From Hyperoodon ampullatus (Eukaryota; Chordata; Mammalia; Artiodactyla; Ziphiidae): a stretch of DNA of 64,000 nt. The stretch spans positions 152,406,353 through 152,470,352 of the forward strand of contig OX457058.1 of assembly GCA_949752795.1 (NCBI GenBank), written 5' to 3'. How positions within the stretch are numbered: the stretch's first letter is position 1; every line of letters starts with the position of its first letter. Positions 1 to 12,900 of the stretch are shown piece by piece. The notes under the pieces are model-generated. The model was not told the origin of the DNA and did not search any database. It worked only from the letters and a program-made list of their open reading frames with translations. The position numbers and the translations under genes are program-made.

Positions 1-6
1 GTAAGG
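1..6 (+). other. DLST: Probable splice donor of DLST intron 2 at the window edge
   Basis: The window begins gtaagg, a good GT donor match. The first visible exon (933) is equivalent to human exon 3 and starts with the last two bases of a split glycine codon, so exon 2 must end upstream. Whether it ends exactly before base 1 cannot be seen. Confidence 0.5.
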
Positions 7-932
7 GCTGCTGACTGTTCTAGCTCAAATACATGCTGTGTTTGGGATTTGTACTGCAACGTCATTGGTTCCTGGATATAGAGGTGACTTAACTTGCCTC
101 TGAAACCCTCGGGGTGTTTGTGAGGAGGTGGGCACAAGAGAGAATTGTCTCCCATTTGGTGTTGGTTCAGAAAGAGTTGTTAATAGATCTGAAAAAATAA
201 GACACATGAAAGAATATAATCAGGTGAAGCAGATACAGTAATTAGTTGTCAGTTGAGGAAGTGCAGTTATCTGTGATGATAAGGACAATTGGGGCAGAAA
301 GGAGCTCCCACCTTGTTGAGTGTGACCGGAGTGGAAGGTCTCGGGAAGAGTGTAGGAAGACAGTAAACTGAAAGGAGGGACAATGATTTGCTCAGTCCTG
401 GAGCAAGCTGGAGACCTTAGGCCTGAAGTAGCCTAGTCTTTGCTACTGGGGTTCAGGCAACAAGACTTCCAGCTCAGTGTATTTTAAGTAACCAGGGAAA
501 CAAACTCAGATCAAACATTCCCACTGCTTCTCTGATTAGGCTATATGTAGTCACAGGATAAGCCATCATGTGTCTTTTTCAAGCTTCAATTGTATTTGAA
601 GTCTTGGGGAGTAGAACGTTTTATTATGAAAACATAAAGGGATAATGAAAGTTTATGAGTTTTAAGATAAATAAGATTATAGAATTCTCCCCTGTCTTCC
701 TCAAAGCCATTCCCACCCGAAGTCCCACATCCCTGTTGTTCTCTGCCATGACTATTGCTATGGTGGAAAAGCTTAAGAAGCAGGACTCTGTGTGATAAAG
801 ATTATGTTGTTGCCTGCTGTTGATCCTGTTCTATCTCAGAGTTAGGGGGTGAACAGACTTCTTTTCCATTCCCAGCAGGTATCCTGTATAAGATAAAGAG
901 TTGTTGGTTAAGAGTTGTTTTGTTTCTTGCAG

Positions 933-981
933 GGATCTCCTTATGTCAGGGACCAGGTTACCCTGACAGCAGGAAGATTGT
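933..981 (+). CDS. DLST: DLST exon 3 (first in window)
   Basis: 49 bp after a ttgcag acceptor and before a gtaagt donor. It encodes [17 protein letters not shown] in the presequence/early region and starts and ends inside codons. Confidence 0.9.
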
Positions 982-3900
982 GTAAGTATCACTGGGGAGC
1001 ACAGATATGTGGACATGGGGTATTTAAGACACCAGCTGAACCATCTGCTTTCTTAACTGTCTTTCAAGCCTAGTAATCAAGCTGGTTATGTTGAGTCCCT
1101 CTACCTAAACTTGATGTTAATTTATGACATGTGCTTGCACTTCAGCCCCATGTTAAGTGCTGGACCAGGAGTGTGTCTGTCCTGAGGTGTTTAGATTATA
1201 ATGAAAGTGAAGCTGGAATCCTCTTTTTATAGGAATAGATATAGAAAGGTGCTCCTAAATATTCTGGTTGGATACAAGTGAAGCTGAAGGACTGACTGGA
1301 CGTTACATTTATTGTGGAGATTAAGAGCATCCTTTTGGTTGCATGGTTACTCATTTTAGAAACAGTAAAAGCAAAAGACTAGTCAGTTGAGTCATGGGAC
1401 TTTGACTAGTTCAGAGGGAATGCTGTTATTGCATAATGCAAAGTTTGGAGAAAGGCCACCCATGTGTGTTTCAGATTAACTTCTGCTTATGAATGTTGCT
1501 TAATGCTACTTTGCATTCCAAGTATTTTCAGGGTGGTGGTAAGAGGATGCTCTTTAGTTACCTGTTGAGCAGCTGTCAAGCTATTTTCTCTACAGGTAGG
1601 ATCTTCAAAATGAAGGGTGAGCAGATTGGCTCCTTCTTCACTGTGCATTACAAGCATAATCCCATTGTAAATGTTCTTTTTGCTGTTTCTAAGTATTCTA
1701 CTGTTAACCTCTAATACTTTTGTAATTTAAAAGTTATTTAGGGAGATTCAAAATGTGTTACTCATCTGCAGTTTAAATGAAAAGTGGAGCAGCCACAAAT
1801 CCTATGCAATAAATGCAATAAATAACTATTCAAAAGTAAATTATTTTAAAATACCCTAAACTTTGAGGGATAAGGATCACACATTAGGGTATTACTCTAA
1901 TCTAATAACTGTTTTTGTGTTTTATATTGTCTTTTTTCATGAATAAGGTATTCATTTTACTTAAAAATCTTTTATTGTAAAACTATTTTTGGTTTTATGT
2001 TTTTATTTAATAGCTTATAAATTTACATGGTTCAGAAGTAAAAAGAGAGTCCATGAGAAGATTTTTTCCTGTTCTCCGGTGCCACCAAGTTTCTCTTCCC
2101 CAAGACAGCCGATGCTCCAGGTTCTCGGGTGTCCTCAAAGAGCAGTCTCTGCATTTACACATTACCTGTTAGTTCTTGCCTACGAACATGTACCTGTACA
2201 TGGTTGTAAACTTTTTGCAGAACACTTTGTGTTCTGTATTTTTTTTTTTTTTTTTTTTTTTTGTGGTACGCGGGCCTCTCACCGTTGTGGCCTCTCCCGT
2301 TGCGGAGCACAGGCTCTGGACGTGCAGGCTCTGGACATGCAGGCTCAGCGGCCATGGCTCACGGGCCCAGCCGCTCTGCGGCACGTGGGATCCTCCTGGA
2401 CCGGGGCATGAACCCGTGTTCCCTGCATCGGCAGGTGCACTCTCAACCACTGCGCCACCAGGGAAGCTCTGTATTTTTTTAATAACATACATTTTCCCCT
2501 TGATTTTACATAGACCTTATAGTTAATTTGAAATTATAAAAATAAAAATATCAAAAGGCAGCTTAAATCTGTTATACTTTTCTATTATAAAGATGCTTAT
2601 GGTAGAATATTCAAACAGTCCTGAAGTGTAGAAAGTGAAAGTCCCCATCGGTCCAAATCACTCTTCCAAGATGTGTGTGTATGTAACAGATAACCATAGA
2701 TACCATATATATCTACGTTTCCCACCCTCCAGTGGTAACCACTATTAATGGTTTTGTACATACAAGGTAATATCATTCTCCAGTTTACGTTATTTAAAGT
2801 TAGTGTCATATCAAAGAATACCTTGCTCCTTTTTTTTTTTTGCTGCGGTACGCGGGCCTCTCACTGTTGTGGCCTCTCCCCTTGCGGAGCACAGGCTCCG
2901 GACGCGCAGGCTCAGCGGCCATGGCTTACGGGCCCAGCCGCTCCGCGGCATGTGGGATCTTCCCGGACCGGGGCACGAACCCGTGTCCCCTGCATCGGCA
3001 GGCGGACTCTCAACCACTGCGCCACCAGGGAAGCCCTACCTTGCTCTTTTGAAGTTCCTCTTGAATGAGTCCAGAATGGACTGATATGCTGCCTCCTGGC
3101 AAGAGAACAGATTAGGAGATACTATATCAGTTTTTTGGTGTTTTGTTTGTTTGTTTGTTTTGCATATAACACCTTGTTTTACTTGTTAACTGTCTCATCT
3201 TGCTGTCCTGTATAATCTATAATCATGTGGACAGAAATTCTGTTGTATGTGGCACAGTGGCATGTACCCTGAGGGCACACAATTTATCTTACTTGCATTT
3301 AGTTAAGACAAAACGTCATCAGGAAGCTGAGTCCTTTTGGTGGGTATGCAAAGGGCCAAGATGCTATCTTTTTCTTCAAAGACCCAAACTAGGTCTGTTC
3401 TGGGAGAGCTGGCATTTCACTGCAGCACATTTCACTCACCCAAGGGACTCGCTGTTTAAGGCACCCAAGTCATCCAGGCTTTGCTCTAGACCTGCTGAGT
3501 CAGAATCTCTGGGAATGGGGCCTAGACATGTATGCTTTGAAAAAGTTCCCCCAGGTAACACTGACGGGCACTCCTAGTCAAGAATCACTGATTTAAAGGG
3601 AAGGTGAAAGAATCTAAAAAAGAGTGGATATATGTATATGTATAACTGATTCACTTTGCTGACAGCAGAAACTAACACAACATTGTAAATCAACTATACT
3701 CCAATAAAAATTTAAGAAATGAAAATAAAAAAGGCAAGGTGACCCGTGGTGCCTTATCTAGACTAAAATGTGAGTGAATCACCGGTTAAAGGAGTTTACT
3801 TTTATGTTTGTTTTCTAGCATTAACAACGGTAGTGTCTTCAGTGTTCGCTTTTTCAGAACTACAGCTGTGTGCAGTAAGTACCTTCAGCTCCCTACCTTA

Positions 3901-6900
3901 TTGGGAATGGAGTTTTAATGGGAAGAACAACAATTGACTGAATTTAATTAAAGAAAAAAATTAAAAAGGAGAAATGTGGACTATGTGATTTTTTTTTCCC
4001 CCTCTTTTCCTAGAGGATGATGTGATTACAGTCAAAACCCCAGCATTTGCAGAATCTGTCACAGAAGGGGATGTCAGGTGGGAGAAAGGTAAGATTTAGT
4101 GCCTTCTCACTTCTTGAGTTTAAATACTTTTGAAAAGTCCCCTTTACCCCCACGATAATCAACGGCTCCACCGTTTTCTTTACATGCAGTGTACTTTCCC
4201 CTGGCTTTAGGAAAGGGGTATTGTAACACACCTGCCAATGGGGATTTTGTGGCTACTGGAGGGTTCCCCCCACCGCCACCACCACCCTAAGAGGTAGGCT
4301 TTGACTATCTTTTCAGCTGTTGGAGACACAGTTGCAGAAGATGAAGTGGTTTGTGAGATTGAAACTGACAAGGTAGGCTTGTCCTATTAGTGCCAACTTT
4401 TCATGGTCTCCCCTTGGTTTCTTAACCTAATGAAAGGAACAGGGACTTAACTGTTGGTTATAGATAATTTTTAACTGCCTCAGTTGTAAAATTGTTGGAA
4501 TAGCTCATTAAAAAGAAAACATTAAAAGTTTAATTTTAGATTATCCTAGGTGTATGTACTATGTACTTTAATAGCTTTAGTTTTATAGCTTTTGTGTGTG
4601 TGTGTGCATGAGCTGTTTCCAGTTGTTTTTATGTATCACTGGGAAACACATTAACTGAATCTTGCTTTAGTGCTCTGTGAAAGGACAGAAAGGGTGAATC
4701 TTCACAGTAGCATTGATTACTCTTACTCTGAAAGTGTGGCCTTGGTGTTTCTATATACAGGGTCTTGTGTATCTGTGTTGCAACTCTTGTGACTCATTTG
4801 AGATTCTATACAATTAATTTTCTAATGCTGAGTAAAAATTTGGACTCTTTCTCCATCTGTCTTCTTTTCAAGACATCTGTGCAGGTTCCATCACCAGCAA
4901 ATGGCATGATTGAAGCTCTTTTGGTACCTGATGGGGGAAAAGTAGAAGGAGGCACTCCTCTTTTCACACTCAGGAAAACTGGCGGTAAAGAAGTTCTCCT
5001 GGTTGTCAGGGTCTCCAGTGTTCCCCCTTGGAACTGGGGCTGAGCATAATATACTAATTCCTTGATACCTCAAAGACCATTTGGCATTTGGCATTCCCTC
5101 TGCCCTTTTTGAGGCAGTAAGAGGGGAGCTATTTATATTGTGAACTTTAAATGTCAAGTTTTAGAAGAAAAGGGTATTAAAAAAATAAAGCTCATTATAC
5201 TCTGTTCTTTATTGTGCTGGACCTTTTCTTAAGTAGGAATGAAGAAGATTCTAAAGACAGTGATTTCCCCCCACCCCAACCCTGGCGTCAGAGTCACATG
5301 GGGGCTTTAAAAATAATACAAATGCCTAGATTCTGAGTCCCAGGGATTCTGATATATTAAATCTGGGGTTTTCGGATCCTGGTTATCTTATCATAGTTTT
5401 CATTGTTGTTGTTGTTGTTTTTAATGCTCTCCAAGTGATTCTGATACACAGCCAGGGCTGGGAGCCACTCTTCTAAAATGAGAAGTAGTATTTCATCCTG
5501 TCTATTATAGAGAATTTGGTGTCGTTTTTTCATATCTATTCTCTCATAACATTTTTTAGGGAGGGTTGGGTTTCTCTTGGGAAGAAATGAGAAATAAGGA
5601 AATGAATTTGTACTGGATCTCACAGTCAGTATTAGAGATTAGAAAAGAACTTTCTGATTCTTAATTAAATGCTATAACTACTAAAGTATTTTTTTCATTG
5701 TTAAGATAGTTAAGCAGAAAGATGGTAGATTGCATTGTTATGATTGATCAGGGCAAGACCAGAAGCCCAGAATGGAAAGAACATACAGTAGAAGGCTAGG
5801 GGATAAGATTGATTCTTCTAGTTGGAGAATTTCATCTTCTGATCATTCCTTAAGCGAATGTTCTTCTAATTTAAATGTAAACCCAGATGTGATGTCCAAA
5901 TTGGTAAAATCAAAAATATTTAAAGTTGTGAATTTATATTGCTTGACCACCTCATTGGTTTATAAGAGTTATCCTAGATAAAATGCTTTGAAGGCTTAAG
6001 TCTAAATGTGCCCTTGATTATTTAACTTTTAATTTTTAATAGTTAAGAGTATTCTCCCACATGGGATGTTAAAATAGAAGAGGAGAGGATCAGTATTACC
6101 ATAACTAGAAAGGTGTTGCTCTTATGTGTGTATTTTAACATCTTAAATTACCTGGGTTTCTTTTGCTTTGAAGTTTACATTACCATGGACTTTAGTAGGT
6201 GCTTTGAAAGTACTCGCTGAATTTGATGATCAGTAGATATTTGTGAAATCAGGAAGGCAGCTGAGTTAAGTCAGTTATCTAATGTAGGACATCTAGGAGC
6301 CCTGGGGAATAGAAGCATAGTGCCTTAAATCATTCTGTGTATCTCAAAGCCTTACATGTATAGCAAATACTCAGGAGGCATTTGTTAATTGATTGGAGAT
6401 AGAGCTTTTGCTGCTAAATTCTACTTAGTGTCTGCAACTTGGTTGCTTTCCATTCCAGATAGTGCCAATGGCATCTATTTTTCTTGTTTTTCAGCTGCTC
6501 CTGCTACGGCCAAGCCAGCCGAAGCTCCTGCTGCTGCAGCCCCAAAAGCAGAACCTGCAGCATCGGCAGTTTCTCCTCCCCCTGCAGCATCTATACCCAC
6601 TCAGATGCCACCAGTGCCCTCACCCTCACAACCTCTCACTAGCAAACCAGGTAAGCCTCTGGCTTCCACGTGTCTTTATGTGGGAGAACAACATCTCATC
6701 TTATGTCATGTTCCCTCACAGTCTAAGACTAATTATGGCTCTGAACAGGCTCCACTGTCTGCTTTGTAGAAAGAATTCTAAGACCTGATACAAAGGGTTT
6801 GCATCTCAGCTTTTTAGCTGAGTGTATAGCTGTGTGACTTTAGGCTAGTTATTTAACTTCTCTGAGCAGATTGTTCGTTCGTGAAGTAGGAATGATACTA

Positions 6901-9900
6901 ATACACCTCAGCATATCTTGAAGATTAAGTGACAGTACAGTATGAAAGCACTGGCATGTACTCAAGTAAATGTTTCTCATTTTCTGATGCAGTGTACCCT
7001 TTCTTCATTTTCAGTGTCTGCCGTAAAACCCACTGCTGCCCCTCCAGTAGCTGAGCCAGGAGCTGGCACAGGTCTGCGTTCAGAACATCGGGTAAGTCTC
7101 TGAGGAAAACTTCCAAGAAAGAAGCCGAGGGGCAGTGCTGAGTTTAATGGAGTGGGTATGCTCTGCCTACCTTTGAATGGCTGGCAGCTGATCCCCCTGG
7201 CCTTGACAAGGAAATTGAGTTTAGGATGCGACTTGTTCAGTGACATGACTGTCAAATGACAGGACTAGAACCAGAGGTCTTCTGAACGCTTGTCCATTGG
7301 TTTTTCCCACTGTGTTATGCTACCAGCGAAATGCTGTGGGTGAGTAAGATATACGCAGGGGATGGTAGCCTAGTGACGCATCCCCTCCCTCCCACGATAA
7401 CACATACTTCAGAGAGGTGGTTTAGTGAGCTCTAGTCCTATACTTCCGGGATACTTAGCTGAGGGCTACCCAGTGGCACTCAGGAGCAGACATAAAACCT
7501 CAAGGAAGTATGGTCAAGAGGGTGGGTTCCTCTGCCTGAGAATACCTCCTAAAAATACTATAGCCTCAAAAGTTTGTTGCTTCTGAGTTTCCATTCCACA
7601 AGTAGCTATTCTCGTGCCAGTCTTTATTACCAGAAATTTCCCTTTCTGCAATGACTCTTGGGCTGGCTAGCCCTACCCCACACTCTTCCATAAATTGGTT
7701 TTGGTTTTTAAATCAAACCATATCCGTGGCCTTTATTCTTTTTTTTTTTTTAAACATCTTTATTGGAGTATAACTGCTTTACAATGTTGTGTTAGTTTCT
7801 GCTTTATAACAAAGTGAATCAGCTATATGCATACGTATATCCCCATATCCCCTCCCTCTTGCGTCTCCCTCCCACCCTCCCTATCCCACCCCTCTAGGTG
7901 GTCACAAAGCACCGAGCTGATCTCCCTGTGCTCTGTGGCTGCTTCCCACTAGCTATCTGTTTTACATTGGGTAGTGTATATATGTCCATGCAACTCTCTC
8001 ACTTCTTCCTAGCTTACCCTTCCCCCTCCCCGTGTCCTCAAGTCCATTCTCTACGTCTTTATTCCTGTCCTGCCCCTCGAGTCATCAGAACCATTTTTTT
8101 TTAGATTCCATATATATGTGTTAGCATACGGTATTTGTTTTCTCTTTCTGACTTCACTCTGTATGACAGACTCTGGGTCCATCCACCTCACTACAAATAA
8201 CTCAATTTCATTTCTTTTTATAGCTGAGTAATATTCCATTGTATATACGTGCCACATCTTCCTTATCCATTCATCTGTCGATGGACACTTAGGTTGCTTC
8301 CATGTCCTGGCTATTGTAAATAGTGCTGCAGTGAACATTGTGGTACATGACTCTTTTTGAATTATGGTTTTCTCAGGGTATATGCCCAGTAGTGGGATTG
8401 CTGGGTCATATCGTAGTTCTATTTTTAGTTTTTTAAGGAACTTCCATACTGTTCTCCATAGTGGCTGTATCCATTTACATTCCCACCAACAGTGTAAGAG
8501 GGTTCCCTTTTCTCCACACCCTCTCCAGCATTTACTGTTTGTAGATTTTTTGATAATGGCCATTCTGACTAGTGTGAGGTGATACCTCATTGTAGTTTTG
8601 ATTTGCATTTCTCTAATGATTAGTGATGTTGAGCATCTTTTCATGTGTTTGTTGTAGGCCTCTATTCTTGGTCAAACTTCAGGCACACTTGAGTGGGTAG
8701 TTTGTGTCTGTGTTTCCTCGTTCTTGCACAGAGGAGCAAGGCCACCACAGGAAAGAGGAAGCCTGGATCTCTCCCTGTATTTAGATACTACAGTCTGTCC
8801 TTATCCACGCCTAGCAAGCCCAGTGCTCCCTCAGACTAAGTGCGAAGGGTTAGGTCCAGAGAGACCAGGTGGTCAATACTTGTCCCACTTTCCCTTTCAG
8901 GAGAAAATGAATAGGATGCGGCAGCGCATTGCTCAGCGTCTGAAGGAGGCTCAGAATACCTGCGCAATGCTTACCACTTTCAATGAGATTGACATGAGGT
9001 GAGAGCTCTAGTCCTCTTCCTCCCTGTGCCCATTTTCTTGGAGAACACTTGAACTTGCCCAAGTCCCTACCTAGTGCTGATGCCCAAACTAACTTAACAG
9101 GAAAGAAGTACTTCTTTGCAGTGCTTGTTGACTTATACAGAGTGACCCACTGGTTCCACTCTCTAATCGACTTTCCTAATACTGTGCCTGCCTCCTCTGT
9201 GACCTAAAGAACTTAGCCTTTTACTTTTATACCTGAATCTTGTGATTTCTGATAAACGAGGCTGGTAATAGTCTTAAACTCTAATGACTACTGTCGAGCT
9301 GACAAGTAGACATAGGGCATCCAGGCTGACAAGGCTCCCCTAGGGATACAGAATCACTTGACAGGACGACCAGAGTCAGGCGCCATACCCTGCTTCCTTC
9401 TCACTGTGACCGCTCCTTATGTGTGCTCCTAAGCGACTCAGAATTGAGTGGGTGGAAAGGCATAGGCTTGTCATATCTTTAACCCCTCCCAGCTTTGATA
9501 ATGAAATGGGAAGCAAGTTGTGCTTTTAAAGAAAAACCTCAGACTTAACCAAAGGGGCTAATTCAGTATACCCATTTCTGTAGTGAGCTAATCGTTGACT
9601 CACTTATCTTCTTCAAGACTTTGATGTTTATAGGTGTCAGGACTGTAGGGAAGGGAATACAGTTAAAGTCAACAAAGAGTTTTTGAGTGCTTACTATGCA
9701 CAAGATATTACACTGTATTTGAGGGGGATGCAAAGATGAGTGAAAAAGAGCCCTTACCCTCATAGAGCTACCATCTTGCTTAGATAAATAGAAAGTAAAA
9801 TCTCTAGTATCAGTATCAGGAGGATACAAAACGTATGAAGTGGAGAAGAGAATGAGATCATTTGTTTTTGAGGTGGCAGGGTGGAGGGTAGGGATCAGGA

Positions 9901-12900
9901 AAGGCTTCCTGGAGGAAAGAGATTTTTAATAGACCTTAAAGAACGACTAGCACTTTGACATAGTGGAGGAAGGTCATTGCAGAAGATGTTAACAGTGTGG
10001 ACCTGGCACAGACTGGAAAGTCCATGACACGTTTGAGAAACAATCGCTGTGAGAAATATGTGTAGGAAAGAATGGTAAAGCAAGTTGGATCCATACTTCA
10101 GGATGTTTTAAGTGCCAGGGTAAGAGTTCATAGTTAATACAGGAGGTAAAATCATCAAGTCTTCAGGTCATCTCTTTGTTTTTTATTTTTGTCCCAAGTG
10201 TTTAGTCTGAATGTACGTTTCATTAAGGAAATTGGTCTCCTTTGGAAGGGGTCTGAGAAGTGTAGAGAGGGGAGTGTGCTGTGGCATTCACAGAGTAGGG
10301 CTCTGTGGCCCATTTCACTAGATGCCATACATCCTATTGTGAAGCTTCCCAAAAGGCTGGATGTCATTCAAGCCAAAGATTTCTCTCCTATCCGTAGGAT
10401 GTAGGGAAGGACCTTGACTAATGAATCACAAGGGCTGCAGCTTATGTTTCAGTGCATTAGGGCCAAATTGTACACAAATCAAATTGGGCTTTGAAATTCT
10501 ACCCAATTCCTTAAGACAAAACATGTAAATATTTGTGGCCTTGAAAGATGCAGTTGGCCCAACAGCTTTGATTGAAGGTAAGTACAATAGCTGGATCTCC
10601 TTTCAGCAGCTAATCGAAGTGTCACTTAATGATGGCCTGGGGTCTTACTGCAGTCAGTAATCTGGTTTAGATTGAGTGCCCTTTGGGTCTTGCACTGATC
10701 AGCTAACCCATAAGGGGCCTTTCTGAGACCTTCTCCTCTCCCCTGTTGTCCCAGCCTCTGCCTGCAAGGGCAGAGCTCTGAAATAGAAACTACTTAATGA
10801 CCAGACAATAGCATTTGGGCAGTTTTGAGAGCAGAGATGTTTATCACTTCTCTTTCCCTCTTCTGCCGCTCTTGTGTCTTGGGAACCAGTAATGTCTTTA
10901 GGGTGGTAATCCTAGCACTAAATGAGGTTAGACTCAGGAAAACAAAACATTTTAAAACCAATCAGTCCCCCTAGGAAAACTTCCCTTTTGAAAAACAAAA
11001 GGTCTAAAGGGGGGAGTTAAAGTTATATCATCTTATCTTTCGTGCTAATGTCAAATTAGGCCATTATAGAGAGAAAGGGAGAACTGAGCATTTGGGCCTA
11101 AGATAAAGTTAAATTCGATTTCCATCATGGAACTGTATTCCCATAAATACAGATGTTTCTGCAGCAAAATGATGGGAAAGCCATTTCCCACTAACTCTGT
11201 TGCACATGTGTTGTATGTATGTGAAAAACCAGCTCCGAAGGAACAAAGACTGGTCACCTTGCAAAGGCTTCTCAGGGGCCTTGCTGCTTGTACTTTAAAA
11301 ACCTTAGGTCTGCACATGGTCACTTTTCTAAATACCCGGGAAACCATGTCCACCAAACTAATATTAACAGCACGAATTGTGTCTTTATTATCTTTATATC
11401 TTGGTGCCCTGCATTGACCCCCACGTGTGGTGGGTGTTAGTACCTGTTTGAAGGAACAAGTGGATGGAACTGCTAACTCTGGGGAGATGAGTGAATCTAC
11501 TGACTTTCTCATGAGCCTAAAACAACACTGGATTATACCCATCCACAGATAGTCATGACTGCTTTTGCTCACATGAAGCCCATGCACCTGTGGGGCTTTG
11601 GGGTTTTTTTTCATCTTCACTAGTTAGGAGACAGGAGGAATGTCCCAAGGAAGTCATAATCAGGTTTGGTGGTATTTTGAAAATAAACAAGAGATAAAAA
11701 GAATGGTGCTTATTTTGCGGACTTTGTTTATGCTTAAAAAAAGCTTTTTTCGGGGTAGATGGCTCATGATTTTAGTGTAGCTGGAAGTCACTTTCTTGTC
11801 CAGGGTGAGGATGTTGGTGTGCTGTATGAGCTCTCGTTCATATTGTCTGTAACTGAAATCTTTGACTTCTGGAACACGAAGGAGCCCTGTAAAGGGCTCA
11901 ATCTACCTTCAAGACAGATTGGATCCGATTCCTTTGGGTCCAGGTTTTGTAAAGGAATAAAGTTATTGTGTTGACCTCTAGTGGACTATTTCAAAACTTG
12001 AACTTAGGTAGATGGTCCACACTAAGGGAAAAAAGCTTACCCAACTGTGTACACGGAGTTAGAAACCAGTATGAAAGTCAGAATTGAGGCTTCTTTTGTG
12101 GTCAGTTGGTTTTGTAATGTGTTTTTGCAGTAACATCCAGGAGATGAGGGCTCGGCACAAAGATGCTTTTCTGAAGAAACATAACCTCAAACTAGGCTTC
12201 ATGTCGGCATTCGTGAAGGCCTCAGCCTTTGCCTTGCAGGAGCAGCCTGTTGTAAATGCAGGTGAGTTTGTGGTGGCTAGAATCACAGAGGTCCTGGGAG
12301 GTGTGCGTGTAAACACAGACCTGCTCCCACACACAGACACAAAGACGGCGGTCGACAGACTAAGGCTTCTTATTTCATACGTGTGAAAACTTGAGTACCT
12401 TCCCTGGGGGTTTCTTTTTTTTTTTTTTTTTTTTTTTTTTGCGATACGCGGGCCTCTTACTGTTGTGGCCTCTCCCGTTGCGGAGCACAGGCTCCGGACG
12501 CGCAGGCTCAGCGGCCATGGCCCACGGGCCCAGTCGCTCCGCGGCATATGGGATCCTCCCGGACCGGGGCATGAACCCGTGTCCCCTGCATCGGCAGGCG
12601 GACTCCCAACCACTGCGCCACCAGGGAAGCCCCCCTGGGGGTTTCTTGACTCACCTTCCCAAATGGGCATCATGATTACTTCCTCCCCCCTAGCTGGACA
12701 GAACAGGTTCTCTTCACAGTGCATAGCTTGGCAGATGCTGTGGTGACAGGCAGTTCTGAGCCAGCCCAGCAATCCAGGCTTCTCATGTCTGTGTGGAGAC
12801 TTGTGTTCTGGCTGATGCCCACCCTCCCACAAGCCCTATTATCTTGGGACCTGACTCTTACACCTGGCATAGCTCCAGGGTGACCTTTGATTTCTGGTCA

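Larger units (their letters stand above)
982..3818. other. DLST: DLST intron 3, repeat-bearing
   Basis: A 2.8-kb intron holding two reverse CHR SINEs (about 2241-2467 and 2831-3036) and a short L1 tail (3608-3729). I see no other gene signal. Confidence 0.8.

Noticed and set aside
2169..3084. Several 60-140-residue frames with repeated '[16 protein letters not shown]'-like text
   Set aside because: They are translations of the CHR SINE, and the same peptides recur at 12.4, 39.4, 40.0 and 42.6 kb.
4985..4986. Possible read-through of DLST exon 7 (frame stays open to 5043)
   Set aside because: The next exon restores the conserved linker in frame from a good gtaaag donor, so this is ordinary intron sequence.
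8051..8644. 197-residue minus-strand frame as a host gene
   Set aside because: It is the C-terminus of an L1 ORF2 with poly-A and target duplication, not a cellular gene.
12059..12832. 257-residue minus-strand frame
   Set aside because: It passes through a SINE poly-T tract and runs antisense to DLST exon 11, with no independent support.
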